Numbered from the stretch's first letter, positions 48,801 to 55,230 are shown. The stretch: 64,000 nt of DNA from Phoronis australis (GCA_002633005.1 NMRA01000209.1:382569-446568); one strand, 5' to 3'. Notes: a model not told the origin generated them from the letters alone. Numbers and translations: made by a program.

Positions 48801-50114
48801 TTTTACTTTGTTTACTTTTAGGAAACAGGTCGTAAAACAACGTGAATCATTGGCACGAACTAGCCAATAGCTTAACGAACAACAAACCAGCCTAGTTATT
48901 TCGTCTGCTATGGTTTCCCGGCTAACGCCGATCCATCTGATTTACATTAAGCAAGAATATAATAAACGATATTAACTCATGTTTCATTATACAAGTTAGT
49001 TCATTGAAGGTCGTTCAAATATTTTTTTTCTTTCCTGTATGTTCGTGCTGCAGCAGGATAATTCAATTTTAACGAGTGCGTAGTCTGAAGCCTTGTTCTG
49101 GCGGCGTGTCCATGTCCTAAAGCAACTTTAATCAGTGATTGAAACATCATATATAGTATGACACAAAACTCTTAGTACACTGAGACCAAATAATGACACT
49201 TCATTGCAGCGCTGGGCTCCGCATCTGCTGCAACTACATGTATTCACCAGCACGCTCCTTTCGAAGCCAGGGGACACACTGGCATTGTGTTGACTAAATT
49301 GTCCCCAGAGTAATGGTATTGCGTTAACCATAACTCATTGCGTATATATGGCTGTTTCATTCGATGTGATTCTTTGTATTTTCAAATGAGTAACTTTTTA
49401 CGGCGATATACGAATACTTGTATATGCATTTGGTAAACATGTAAGCAGCGATGTAATTGCCTACTAAACGCATGTCTGGGCTCGAGGTGAGGGACTTTCT
49501 CGAAGTGTATTATTTATTTGTTCTGCCGCGGCACTACGAAGTAGAGCAAGGTCCACTTGGAATGCTTGCCCACTTGGTATGAGATAATCGCTTTCACTGC
49601 CCAGCACGTACATGTACTGTAGCTGATGAGGTCGCCATAACCTTTCCATTACACTATGACTGCATACTTTGTAAGGAGGCGGCAATGTCTTATATCATCA
49701 AACATTACACACCAACAAAAACATCATATTTTTGTTCATCAAATGATGTTTTTGTTGGTATCGGAAATAGTATCATGGGGGAATGTGGTGATACTGAAAT
49801 GCATCTTTAACTCAGTCCACCTATCCACTCGACTGCCTGCGAACTCGTCAATATTACTACCTGAATCCCAGATGGCCGTTCTCTTTCTCATTTAAGTTAT
49901 TTACATTTCAGGTTTGGTGTATGACATGGAAAATAGCTTTGACAACGTTTTTTACGTCACTTCGGCTGCTTACGGAATCTCGCTCGTCATTTTCATTGCC
50001 ATTGCTATAATCAGAGAAAAGTGGCGACTATATAAAAATGACTACCAGGAACTGGACGACAAAGATAGTGCGTTAGTGCCACTCGCAAGCGATCTGACCG
50101 ACGGTCAAAGTTGA
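9631..50114 (+). CDS. SLC16/monocarboxylate transporter-like MFS protein, seven-exon gene (451 aa)
   Basis: Seven exons (9631-9805, 20367-20474, 41120-41323, 43023-43318, 45055-45283, 47450-47590, 49912-50114) sum to 1356 nt and join without a frame break into 451 residues plus TGA. All donors are GT and all acceptors AG; intron phases are 1,1,1,0,1,1. The product reads as a 12-helix plasma-membrane transporter of the SLC16 (MCT) branch of the major facilitator superfamily, whose members move monocarboxylates, aromatic amino acids or thyroid hormone, often with protons. Seen: the D59-W60-x-G start of helix 2, EYF at 140-142 followed by a basic loop and a Gly-rich helix as in the second MCT signature, NPVAAALLE at 167-175, a polar central loop around 203-239, and a D298/R303 pair resembling the Asp/Arg pair of helix 8 in MCT1. 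The usual N-terminal D-G-G-W-G-W motif is absent. An in-frame TAA at 9598 and a good context (aaaATGg) support the start. Substrate cannot be told; an orphan MCT is likeliest. Confidence 0.9.
11378..12021. mobile_element. GTCGGC-rich foldback transposon (644 bp) with 6-bp target duplication
   Basis: Ends CTACAGCACACATCACGAAT and its near-complement ATACAGTACACATCACGAAT continue inward through GTCC(T/G)ACCGGT(A/C)GGAAATTG(A/G)TCGACGA, giving terminal inverted repeats of over 50 bases. Inside each arm the heptamer GCCGACC or its complement recurs many times. CTTCGG at 11372-11377 is repeated exactly at 12022-12027, as expected for a target duplication. No transposase frame is present. Superfamily is unknown; a 6-bp duplication with satellite-like arms does not fit hAT (8) or Mutator (9). 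Confidence 0.7.
12040..12528 (-). other. Longest free-standing frame (162 codons), unrecognised
   Basis: The frame begins MYKQSMQNMFATFYRIRPRF and abuts the right end of the 644-bp foldback. It has no recognisable domain, no signal peptide and no splice partner, and has a mixed composition typical of chance frames in intron sequence. I keep it only because its length is unusual for this window. Confidence 0.12.
12530..14990. other. Intron 1 sequence without recognised gene
   Basis: AT-rich intron DNA. At 13244 an ATGGCG in good context opens a short frame (MATSAEQKDMFNRLF) that runs into a GTGAAG; it could be a first exon or chance. No repeat family was matched in the rest. Confidence 0.25.
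15000..15109 (-). repeat. MITE family A fragment (left end only)
   Basis: The complement reads CCCGTTCAGTGACTTTACC, then GTGATAACA and TTTGTTAACTGCAAAACACAG. These match the left ends of the full copies at 20911-21430 and 42165-42666. The right two thirds are absent. Confidence 0.6.
15115..19450. other. Intron 1 sequence; weak coding-like patches
   Basis: No gene is established. A + strand patch at 17749-17950 lacks an ATG but reads SKAPRSKGIHLKGKGQKSRG, then RDTIRLPDGCVIDVVGLIGP to a stop at 17952. Another at 18463-18834 reads as two frames, one with SAEVEDLPIFSKGWVRLKK and one with LPKINWSKVTSLRKATLSKC. Both could be decayed transposon or pseudogene pieces. 17290-17470 is a degenerate CCCATTTGGTAC-type repeat. 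Confidence 0.2.
19454..19632. mobile_element. 179-bp MITE with AATTGACCTATCGC ends
   Basis: Starts AATTGACCTATCGCCAG and ends GTGATAGGTCAATT. Both ends are homologous to the ends of the 1.87-kb element at 52064-53929, including subterminal sequence (GACTTAACTG / AACTGACC, GATTGACACACC(C)TCGTT, TTTTACCCGAC). A 6-bp near-duplication (GCCAGA / GCCAAA) flanks it. It is a deletion derivative of that longer element. Confidence 0.75.
20367..20474 (+). CDS. Transporter exon 2 (residues 59-94, helix 2)
   Basis: The acceptor is TCGTTTTAG and the donor TTTTG|GTGAGT, phase 1 at both ends, 108 nt. The reading begins D-W-T-G and runs through QFTAPVNVAIIRLIGPRGYQ, matching the W-I-G-S ... FSPV ... R-F-G-x-R segment of MCT helix 2 and the loop after it. 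With no ATG-to-stop frame of its own it is easily missed. Confidence 0.85.
20911..21430 (+). repeat. MITE family A, full-length copy 1
   Basis: About 520 bp, collinear with 42165-42666. Shared landmarks are GTTCAGT(A/G)ACTT, GCGATAACAT, TTGTTAACTGCC, GTTGGGCGATTTTG, TCAAAAAC, AATTATCGAACAAAA, AATCAGTCGTGTAAGAT, GGGGTAAACTTCCCAAC and a CAACGGG end. No coding capacity. It starts about 440 bases after transporter exon 2. Confidence 0.75.
21431..22300. other. Intron 2 sequence without recognised gene
   Basis: Nothing supportable. A 92-codon - strand frame at 22030-22308 and an 87-codon + strand frame at 21389-21652 show no domain, and the latter begins inside the MITE. Confidence 0.2.
22353..22360. 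promoter_or_regulatory. Perfect CRE palindrome TGACGTCA
   Basis: TGACGTCA, the consensus site of CREB/ATF bZIP factors, lies about 400 bases before the candidate start at 22756, in a locally CG-richer stretch (GATTACGACGCGGTAACGCG). Suggestive of a promoter; one 8-mer alone is weak evidence. Confidence 0.3.
22756..29663 (+). CDS. Candidate two-exon small gene (40 aa) inside transporter intron 2
   Basis: ATG at 22756 (context cgattATGt, A at -3) opens 12 codons, MSGSGPGPGEEK, ending at a consensus donor AAAAAC|GTAAGT (22793). A pyrimidine-rich acceptor CCTTGTTTTCTATAG at 29577 opens in the matching phase. It gives HPPNPLAIVHSLLSELDDII and then DKPLYSAY to TAG at 29661-29663. The joined frame is 123 nt, 40 residues: a Gly/Pro-rich start and a short amphipathic acidic helix. 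A + strand AATAAA at 30586-30591 could end it. The 6.3-kb CTTAAG element fills almost the whole intron. I recognise no family. It could also be a first-exon pair of a longer gene, or chance. Confidence 0.35.
22916..23270. repeat. CTTAAG repeat arm, left
   Basis: Units of AAAACTTAAGTTTT separated by 5-25 bases, degrading towards the interior. The last units near 23160-23260 keep only half-sites such as AAAACTAAGTTTTCTG. Confidence 0.8.
24131..24148. repeat. TA microsatellite
   Basis: A run of TA dinucleotides directly beside the GGGCCTTTCA MITE, probably its insertion target. Confidence 0.85.
24149..24644. mobile_element. 496-bp MITE with GGGCC(C)TTTCA ends
   Basis: Starts GGGCCTTTCATACTAACATC and ends GTTAAGTCAATGTGAAAGGGCC plus C, so about 20 bases are inverted with few mismatches. 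TA lies on both sides, compatible with a TA target duplication of the Tc1/mariner kind, though the left side is a TA microsatellite. No coding sequence. Confidence 0.7.
24645..27379. other. Interior of the CTTAAG element, mostly unexplained
   Basis: A patch at 25955-26115 (GGCCGGATCCAGAATTTTGA, then G- and C-rich runs) looks like a dispersed repeat. 26880-26890 is a poly-C run. The only coding signal is the - strand exon candidate at 25750-25852. Confidence 0.3.
25750..25852 (-). CDS. Candidate internal exon, - strand, inside the CTTAAG element
   Basis: The - strand reads acceptor ATTGTTTTCAG, 103 nt, donor ATGGCAG|GTAGAG. In one frame (entering after one base) it is fully open: SINLADYLEELDIQTFASKQ, then LPRGGIGLFTSTWQ. 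A possible terminal segment FYLAGDC-stop follows acceptor ACATTTCAG at about 25489-25464, and AATAAA complements lie at 25382-25396. No family recognised. Confidence 0.25.
27380..28141. repeat. 760-bp imperfect palindrome
   Basis: Left arm 27398-27715 and right arm 27793-28127 are inverted copies with frequent single-base differences and a spacer of about 77 bases. Matching blocks include ACAGGCGTCCTCAGCTTCTG, ACTACATATAATACT, CGGGTGCTTCACTTCAGCCG, and CGGTACGGAAATTGCCGGT at the centre. Both arms hold the same short frame (around STGASLQPSI), but amino-acid changes are as frequent as silent ones, so coding is unlikely. Confidence 0.8.
28224..28446 (-). CDS. Candidate first exon, - strand, inside the CTTAAG element
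   Basis: An ATG at 28446 opens 74 codons on the - strand (start MQFFKNIHVVIVQVSF, end KKTFQNFWKS) to a consensus donor GTCAG|GTTAGT. No domain is recognised. A later exon-like segment on the same strand at 25852-25750 has good splice sites, but its phase does not fit directly, so at least one further exon would be needed. It may be part of a transposase gene of the element or chance. Confidence 0.2.
28780..29225. repeat. CTTAAG repeat arm, right
   Basis: Fourteen CTTAAG cores at roughly 20-40 base spacing, most extended to AACTTAAGTTTT. The units are better preserved near the outer end, as in the left arm. Confidence 0.8.
30586..30591 (+). terminator. Candidate poly(A) signal after the small two-exon gene
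   Basis: AATAAA about 920 bases after the TAG at 29663, the first canonical signal I noticed on this strand. It is only meaningful if the small gene is real. Confidence 0.25.
32596..33012 (+). CDS. Anonymous 138-codon frame in transporter intron 2
   Basis: The frame is open from an ATG in strong context to TAA at 33010-33012. The protein is basic, rich in aromatic residues and Met, with no signal peptide or repeat. It lies in a slightly CG-richer island starting about 32440 (GACTCGTGGCGCGC). I do not recognise it. A decayed gene copy or chance are both possible. Confidence 0.18.
   Translation: MDKSRHFKSAYRSVMATLTSMDFGSFKHSTMLYFLKFVNEIAYQDFKVCALPRILVGNFDMKMMVIFMRSLTRIPSSQVLPNAASHSFLYRVWSLAKYDTIKTLVYMFPNWVFGRNTSYRNDRVRENEHICDVSFTQS
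34246..35629 (+). mobile_element. THAP-domain DNA transposon nested in a MITE, contains assembly gap
   Basis: Ends AGCGGAGTTGCAAC and GTTGCAACTCCGCT form a perfect 14-base inverted repeat; AT flanks both sides. The + strand carries a broken THAP zinc finger across frames: GSECCIVVKPVNKYVGKRGG (34270-34330), ISYYLFPKDQELR (34411-34449), then HKVCSAHFEGGKK (about 34519-34557) and N-x-P-T-I-x-P. A THAP domain plus a 2-bp AT duplication fits ISL2EU/IS4EU-type elements. Stops, frameshifts and the gap at 34875-35352 hide or remove any DDE domain. Confidence 0.65.
34875..35352. other. Assembly gap (478 N)
   Basis: A run of N inside the nested THAP transposon. Any open frames predicted across it are artefacts. 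Confidence 0.99.
35800..40180. other. Intron 2 sequence without recognised gene
   Basis: 36690-36770 has GTCGGC/GCCGACC motifs (CAGTCGGCTATTTTGCAGACC, shortened here in sense) like the 644-bp foldback and may be a fragment of that family. A 128-codon - strand frame at 37597-37983 and a 95-codon + strand frame at 37321-37608 have no known domain. The remainder is anonymous AT-rich DNA. Confidence 0.25.
40183..40313. mobile_element. 131-bp MITE with CAGTAACGCTAG ends
   Basis: Starts CAGTAACGCTAGGACCTTG and ends TCTAGCGTTACTG: a perfect 12-base inverted repeat. Its interior (ACTTCGCGAGAT, ATTTTAAATGAGA, TAGATTTTAG) recurs in the copy at 61462-61571. No coding sequence. Confidence 0.7.
41120..41323 (+). 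CDS. Transporter exon 3 (residues 95-162, helices 3-5)
   Basis: Acceptor TTTTTGTCTCCAG, donor CTGTAG|GTACGT, phase 1 at both ends. It encodes two hydrophobic segments (about 96-109 and 114-138), then E140-Y141-F142 and a basic loop, then the start of helix 5. The layout is that of the MCT helix 3-4-5 block with its Y-F-x-x-[KR] signature. Confidence 0.9.
41324..42160. other. Intron 3, first part
   Basis: Apart from the small GC-rich inverted repeat, nothing is recognised. Confidence 0.3.
41534..41669. repeat. Short GC-rich inverted repeat in intron 3
   Basis: GGCGGCGCCGCACTGAAA near the start and GGTGCGCCGCCC at the end are inverted copies. Between them AGCCCCC and CACTGAAA blocks occur twice. 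It looks like a small MITE, with no clear target duplication. Confidence 0.4.
42165..42666 (+). repeat. MITE family A, full-length copy 3, in intron 3
   Basis: Collinear with 20911-21430 over about 500 bp, from CGTTCAGTGACTTAACCAG to AACAAGTTAGGAGCAACGGG. It lies about 360 bases before transporter exon 4. No coding potential. Confidence 0.75.
43023..43318 (+). CDS. Transporter exon 4 (residues 163-261, helices 5-7 and central loop)
   Basis: Acceptor CTCTATTTTAG, donor AATTTG|GTGAGT; enters in phase 1 and leaves in phase 0. It encodes NPVAAALLE and NWRNTLRV, which match the conserved helix 5 / loop / helix 6 junction of MCTs (N-W-R-x-[AT]), then helix 6. A hydrophilic central loop at about 203-239 and helix 7 (about 242-261) follow. 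Confidence 0.9.
43319..45054. other. Intron 4, no gene seen
   Basis: Anonymous sequence. A G- and C-run stretch at 43810-43845 and a CAGTGGCCGACCATG near 44511 resemble bits of dispersed repeats seen elsewhere in the window, without a full match. Confidence 0.25.
45055..45283 (+). CDS. Transporter exon 5 (residues 262-337, helices 7-9)
   Basis: Acceptor TGTAAATTTCAG, donor CGATGG|GTAAGT, exit phase 1. It continues helix 7 and the ASYMQNKGVVG loop (MCTs have V-x-Y-A-x-x-x-G-I here). Helix 8 follows with D298-K-I-K-G-R303, comparable to the functionally important Asp/Arg of MCT helix 8, and then helix 9. Confidence 0.9.
45284..47449. other. Intron 5, no gene seen
   Basis: Anonymous AT-rich sequence. 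Short frames here (for example 45913-46194 on the - strand) show no domain. Tandem CATGTACATGTAC occurs near 45795. Confidence 0.25.
47450..47590 (+). CDS. Transporter exon 6 (residues 338-384, helices 10-11)
   Basis: Acceptor TTTTATTTGCAG, donor CTGTCGG|GTGAGG, phase 1 at both ends. It encodes a small-residue-rich helix around YGTCLGLSIVYSYAG, a loop with an LPLDVAWSY segment, and a Gly/Met-rich helix ending GPFLSG. MCTs show a G-P-P-[LIV]-x-G motif at this point. Confidence 0.88.
47591..49710. other. Intron 6, first part, no gene seen
   Basis: No repeat or exon is recognised before the hairpin at 49711. Confidence 0.25.
49711..49759. other. Perfect 17-bp hairpin in intron 6
   Basis: ACCAACAAAAACATCAT at 49711-49727 is exactly complementary to ATGATGTTTTTGTTGGT at 49743-49759 with a 15-base loop. 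It lies about 150 bases before the acceptor of transporter exon 7. It could fold in the pre-mRNA, be a microRNA-like stem (short for that), or be a tiny MITE. Confidence 0.5.
49912..50114 (+). CDS. Transporter exon 7 (residues 385-451, helix 12, C-tail, stop)
   Basis: Acceptor TTATTTACATTTCAG, then GLVYDMENSFDNVFYVTSAA, matching the G-[LW]-[LI]-x-D-x-x-x-[SD]-[YF] run before helix 12 in MCTs. Helix 12 lies at about 398-420. A charged 30-residue cytosolic tail rich in D and E ends at TGA 50112-50114. No ER-retention or PDZ motif is evident. Confidence 0.9.
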
Positions 50115-51055
50115 ATTTTAAAGTGCTCCCGGAAGTCGCACAGTTGATCACACCTGTCTTATGTACATGTATTCGAAACATTTCAGACAAATTCAAGAGA
50201 CACCAGCAAAGAACATGTAATCTAGCGACGTGTTGAAACATACGGGCACGCCGTCGCACTGTCTGCAGTTGCAAGGCCGGGTAGTTAGCAATTAGAATCC
50301 CATGCCAAATGATGCCGTATGCATTTCCTAATATGTTCTTTAACTTTTCGAGATCCATGCGACAGGAATGCCTGCGTCGCATGGTTATTGCCTATGGGAG
50401 GCTACCATTCTTTTCCTTTGTTGCTTTTTTGTTGGATATAACAATACAGGTCGCACGATATCGTACCTTGGGCGCCAACCATCCGGTTACGGATAAATGC
50501 TTACCATTATCTTTATTATAAGTGCCGTTTACACCACCAAAGTTGACACCGATCAGCTGACACTGAACGAGATGTTCTAGGGCAAGTATGTGTGTAAAAA
50601 AGGACTGACGTGGAGCAAATTGACACCGCGGTGACAATTTTTGCCGCCCATTTGTGAGGTAGAGCAATTTGTGCTCAATCATCTTGCTCCGTGACAATTA
50701 TACTCGGGAACCCAATGGTCGTCCGCCTAAGCATAAAACCGACTTGCTGTTGTACTCACCGAATTATTCCACTTCAAAGTTATGATCTGAATAGGATTCG
50801 ATTTAACTCTCACAGATATACCGCATTCATCGATTCGGAAGTTTTCTTTAATTTGTGCCGAGTTATTTCAAATGTGCACTGCCTTCGGCAGCCATTTTAT
50901 TGTGACACCTAAGTTCGTCATATGCTGCCCCCTTTTGTAAAAACTGAGAAACATGCAGAAAAAGGCCAACGAAGTAATGAAAATTGCAACAGCCTGTTTT
51001 TATTGACATAAACTCGATTTGAAGCTTTGATGTTGAGCTCTGCACTGTGGTTTCC

Positions 51056-51061
51056 AATAAA
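51056..51061 (+). terminator. Candidate poly(A) signal of the transporter gene
   Basis: AATAAA about 940 bases after the stop codon is the first canonical signal I see on the + strand downstream. It lies inside the TIR element at 50521-51764, so the transcript may use sequence supplied by that insertion or an earlier non-canonical signal. Confidence 0.35.
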
Positions 51062-51462
51062 AGCCAATTGGACAACATTTCAATGCAGTTTAATGGTGAA
51101 CGTGAGGCAAAAATGTTAAGAACCCAGCGTATCGCATTTGTCTGCGGATTTTTCCTTTGGCCTTCTAGATCCTACTAGTGCCTGGGACAAACAGATACAT
51201 TGCATAAACAAACCCTGGATCATGTTTTGTGTCCCGTCGGAAGAAAATTTAAATTCGAAAACATCTTCTGAAAACGCACAAAAAAGTGTATTAGTAAAAT
51301 CTACTGATTTTTAAGTGGTTTTAAAAAACAATCGGTAAACTCACCGATTTTTGTCTCATTACTTTGATACGTGTCTCTTCCGATAAGTTAGTACCTAACG
51401 TGCAGACGAGCACTCCAAATTGGAACGCTAAGTCCCGCGTGGTTGCGCTGCACGCGAAACAA

Positions 51463-51498
51463 GATGGCGGACGACCTTTGGAGCCTGACGACAATAGG
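51463..51498 (+). other. Possible first coding exon (MADDLWSLTTI)
   Basis: AACAAGATGGCGGACGACC is a strong start context and carries the AAGATGGCGG motif bound by YY1 in many animal 5' exons. Twelve codons run into ATAG|GTAACC, a possible donor. No following exon was found downstream, so this remains a pattern only. Confidence 0.2.
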
Positions 51499-52063
51499 TA
51501 ACCGGACGATATATGTCTAAAGGTGAAACTGGGGCAAGGCGGAAAAGATCATCTCTACTGCGCTTGTGCAATGACCTGCATACGGGTTCTCTGTCTCTGC
51601 AACTCTCGCAAATTTGTAAACCTACGCATGTGCATTCGACTCTCCAGCCTAAAACTTCCGTTTTGCCACAGTAAATGAGTTGTGTGTGTAAACGGTCACT
51701 TGACACTGATCAATTTGCTCCGTGTCAGTTGCACCGGGCCAAAACTTGATGTCTAAACGGCACTGATGTTGCAAAGCAATGAATTATTACATGGGCTTCA
51801 AGCATAGCTTCCAGGGTGTACGTTGTTCCACCTTTGTATTTGATTTTTGGATGAACTTTGTTCCTTTGTTCCTCCAGAAGGGCGCATTTGTGACTTCCCT
51901 CATTTAGGCGGGATGTGCCGTTGGATTTTTGTGGCGCGACGAAAATGCGACGACCGCAAGTCTAGTGGATGCTAACTACACCTTGAATGAAATCCGCTAA
52001 AAGTTTTCTCAAAAATTTCAATTCGTTTTGAAAGTTTCCAATCTCAACACTGGTCGAACTATC

Positions 52064-53929
52064 AATTGACCTATCGCAAACTTCGCCCCCTTGCGAAAAG
52101 TTACGTGACACCCGAATCGATGAGTGTTTTTTGTACTAACCGAAACGCTTTGACAAAGGCAACAGTCGATGCTTTTAAGCAGAGAATCGCACGTCCACAA
52201 TGAGGGACTTTGTAAAGGCGGCGATGAAAATATAAATGTTCAAGGAAAAGGATTTCGGAGCCAGCGAAATCCCGAAGAACCCCACGGGGTTCGCCTTCAT
52301 CTGACAAAAGACAAAGCCAAGGATGCGATATGTTTATGTAAAGCTGGATAAAAAAACCTAAAGTGGAATTATCTGTACGACGCCATAGATTTCGAGATTT
52401 TTCGAACAAAGTCAGTGAAGATTCATCGATATTTTTATTCTGTCGTCTGCTAAATTCCGCCAAACGAAAAGTAGGTCACAACTGGTGGAACTCCTCCAAG
52501 TTGGTAAAGTCGATGGCAATGTTAACGCTTTTCTAATCTTTGAACAAAATATTTTAGTTGATAAATCTCAGGATCATAGCTCAAATACACACTCATCTTG
52601 TGCTAGGCAAGCAGTTAGCTCCGGTAGGTCTAGGACTGTGTCCAATTGCAAGTAAAATTGATACATGAAATTGGCCGTAATTGCACCAATAAGACCTACC
52701 TGCTGGTGAACTTTGCATTTTTGTAATTTCATTGCATAAAGGTAGCTAGATAGATTTCAGTTTATTTTACACGTATTATGATCAATAAGCGGTGGAATGG
52801 TTGCAAAGATGACAAGTGTAGTGGCAAAAATGGCTATTTACAAAAATAACTCAAAATGTTTTTAAAGCTTTTATAAATCTAAATATCATGTTTGAACAAC
52901 ATCAGGATGAGCACTCACTAGTTCTACACTTAAATTGTATACCAGAGGTTCTCATCAAAAAGTTATTCAACTGTTTATTTTTTGTGGCAATAGCTCTAAC
53001 GATGCTTTGAGTTCAGTAATCAGTACCACTCCCTGTGCCGATCGAATCGCTTATTTTGGAGAGAAGTTCAGTTGAACGCCAGCTTTAAGTTATATGAATA
53101 ACAAAAAATGTACCACTGCTACGAAACAAAACGATGTCCATTAGGTGGAAATAAATGAAAAATAATAAAAATTCCTTAAAAGAAACAGTTAGACTAGTGC
53201 CGAGATCCAGCATTTGCCGAGACAAAGGCGACCAGACTAGTGAAACTCTGAAGTCAAAATCAGATAGTCTTGCACTATAGCCACCAAACTGAAAAGAGCG
53301 CATCTTTGAACAAATATATTTGTGTTTGATCTTCGGGTAATTAAACAACATTGTCAAGTTCAGTTACTCGTCACGTGGCCGTTCACGCCTAGTTTACACA
53401 GTTGACAACACGATGTGGCTTAGGAGACGCCCAATAATGGCGGGATGTTCTTCTCGACCTGCATAAGGACTGCCAAGATTACATGTATACACACCTTATC
53501 AACACCGTTTCACAGTTCTTTTCGCACAATTTTGTGAGCTATAGACACGACATGCGCGTTCCAAGCCTTCAGTTTTGGGGGGTCGAATTCAAGGCCATGT
53601 GGACCTTTCACTAACAAAACAGTTGATGGACCCATAGAAAAAAGTACCGCGACCGAGCTGTACGTGCTGTGAATTGTGCGTTTGTATCTTTTCAATGGAC
53701 TTTTATCTTGTTTTCTAAGACTTTTTGTTTCTCTGGGGCGATCTTTTTGCCCACTTCGCCAAATACGGGTCTCGTTCCAGCCCCCCGAGCCCCCACCCCG
53801 CGCATGCACCAAAACGTGTTTTGGTCGGGTAAAAGAGCAGCTAAGAAACGCCAACGAAGGTGTGTCAAGAATGTTGCGTTCTGATTGGCCAGTTAAGTCG
53901 TCAGTCATAATCCAAGCGATAGGTCAATT
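52064..53929. mobile_element. 1.87-kb DNA element with AATTGACCTATCGC ends
   Basis: Starts AATTGACCTATCGC and ends GCGATAGGTCAATT, a perfect 14-base inverted repeat. About 60-100 bases inside each end match the 179-bp MITE at 19454-19632. The interior has a 120-codon - strand frame (52101-52463) and a 132-codon - strand frame (53510-53908, partly translating the terminus), neither with a known domain. It is longer than the MITE but shows no intact transposase. Confidence 0.65.
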
Positions 53930-54709
53930 AGTAAACGAGCTCAAGTTGCTTGCCAGTAGGATATCTTATCGCTTGAATGTGAGTCTTCAGCATGGTACGC
54001 AAGTTATTGATTTTAGTTTTCGAGGTCCTAGTCCTTCGGAGGCGTTCCCACAACGGTAAAGCCGAGCCTGTCATCGTCGCCTGTTACCGTCTGGCCAATG
54101 AGAAGTTCCAAGTAATAGGAGAGAAACACAACAGCTACTCCAGAAATAGGACTAGCATTCGTGTTCACTTTCAAAGCCAAGTATTAAGGTGCATTTATCC
54201 TCCTTTCATAATTACCTACATGTATAATTAACGGTTCACGCTGAAATCTGTTGATGGTTTCGAGTACTTTGAGTAACCCCGTTCGAGATGTACAAGGACA
54301 TCACAAATCGTTGCCCTGGCAGTCTTTTTGAATTCCTTACAAACAATTTCTAGTAACGATCTTGAAAAGAAATACTTTTTTGATACTATGGCAAAAAGTA
54401 ACACTATTTTATAGTTCACCGTCTGAAATATGTTTGTGTGATTCGCAGACAGTGGTCTTCATGTTCTTCAAACTTCCACCTTTTCAATTTCGGTTAATGC
54501 TATTGTGTTTTTCACATTTTTGGTTGTTTGGGTCAAATGTCTTGACACCGATGTACTGTGCACAAATGTTTTGTATTTGTGAAGGTTTTGGTATCTCAAC
54601 TTCCCCTCGTGAATACTTGGCAGTGTCGGATTTACATGTATAGAAGACCAAATGGACAATTCCCTGGAACCAGCCAAATGATAGAGGGTCCCGTCTGAAA
54701 TAGGAGACC
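53930..54709. other. Stretch between two transposons
   Basis: No gene or repeat is recognised. Overlapping frames on both strands (54362-54726) are shadows of AT-rich sequence. Confidence 0.25.
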
Positions 54710-54885
54710 TTGAAAAAGAATGCCACCCGATTTAATTAGTCTGTTTTACCGTCTTAATCGGTCTATATCCACATAGCCTCTTATACGGTCGACCTCTCCT
54801 TGCCGAGAAGTTTCGCGCTAACCTGTGAGAAAGTTGGGAAACGTCGCAGCGACGCCAGTGGTTCTCCTGCAGAGTCAATGCCGCT

Positions 54886-55173
54886 ATATTGCGGTGCATC
54901 GTTCCCGCTTGTACGAACTATGAAGCTGCGAAGAAAGCAGGTATATCGTTTTTTCGACTTCCTCGAGAGCCCGAAATGCTTAAGAAGTGGCTCAGGGTAG
55001 CGAAGAATGAAAGCTATGCTGTAAATAGCAGGTATGAGTCCGTGAAACATCTCCGTGTCTGTGGCCGGCATTTCGTTGACAGTGAGTTCTCTGACGAATT
55101 CCGGATTACCAAAGAACTATCCATACGATCCGTTGCCTATGCATGTTCACGGCGCCTCTCTAGTACTTCTTGA
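54886..55173 (+). pseudogene. THAP zinc finger frame of Kolobok copy L
   Basis: The frame reads CIVPACTN, then GISFFRLPREPEMLKKWLRV, then VKHLRVCGRHFVDSEF. This is a THAP (C-x4-C ... W ... C-x2-H-F) DNA-binding domain of about 80 residues, running on to a stop at 55171-55173. THAP domains give sequence-specific DNA binding in transposases and in host THAP proteins. The start codon seems lost: this copy has ATATTG where copy R has ATGTTG. Otherwise the zinc ligands C, C, C and H are all present. No catalytic domain follows in frame. Confidence 0.7.
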
Positions 55174-55230
55174 TCAGTGTATTACGGTTCGAACGCATAG
55201 CCTGTGAAACCTGACCATCCGACCCGTGAA
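55110..55230 (-). pseudogene. Antisense exon remnant in Kolobok copy L (GYxFEP type)
   Basis: The - strand reads FTGYAFEP, stop, YTDQEVLERRREHA, stop, ATDRMD and ends at TTCTTTG|GTAATC, the place of the donor in copy R. It is the degraded counterpart of the better preserved exon at 60033-60182. It overlaps the end of the THAP frame on the other strand. Confidence 0.4.

Larger units (their letters stand above)
50521..51764. mobile_element. 1.24-kb TIR element in the 3' flank of the transporter
   Basis: Begins AGTGCCGTTTACACCACC and ends with TAAACGGCACT: a perfect 11-base terminal inverted repeat, with weaker similarity further in. Subterminal TTGCTCCGTG(T/A)CA motifs occur near both ends. 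No clear target duplication and no transposase. It contains the first + strand AATAAA after the transporter stop, and an ATGGCGGACG at 51463. Confidence 0.5.

Noticed and set aside
54781-55071. 96-codon - strand frame (MPATDTEMFHGLIPAIY)
   Set aside because: Antisense shadow of the THAP domain.
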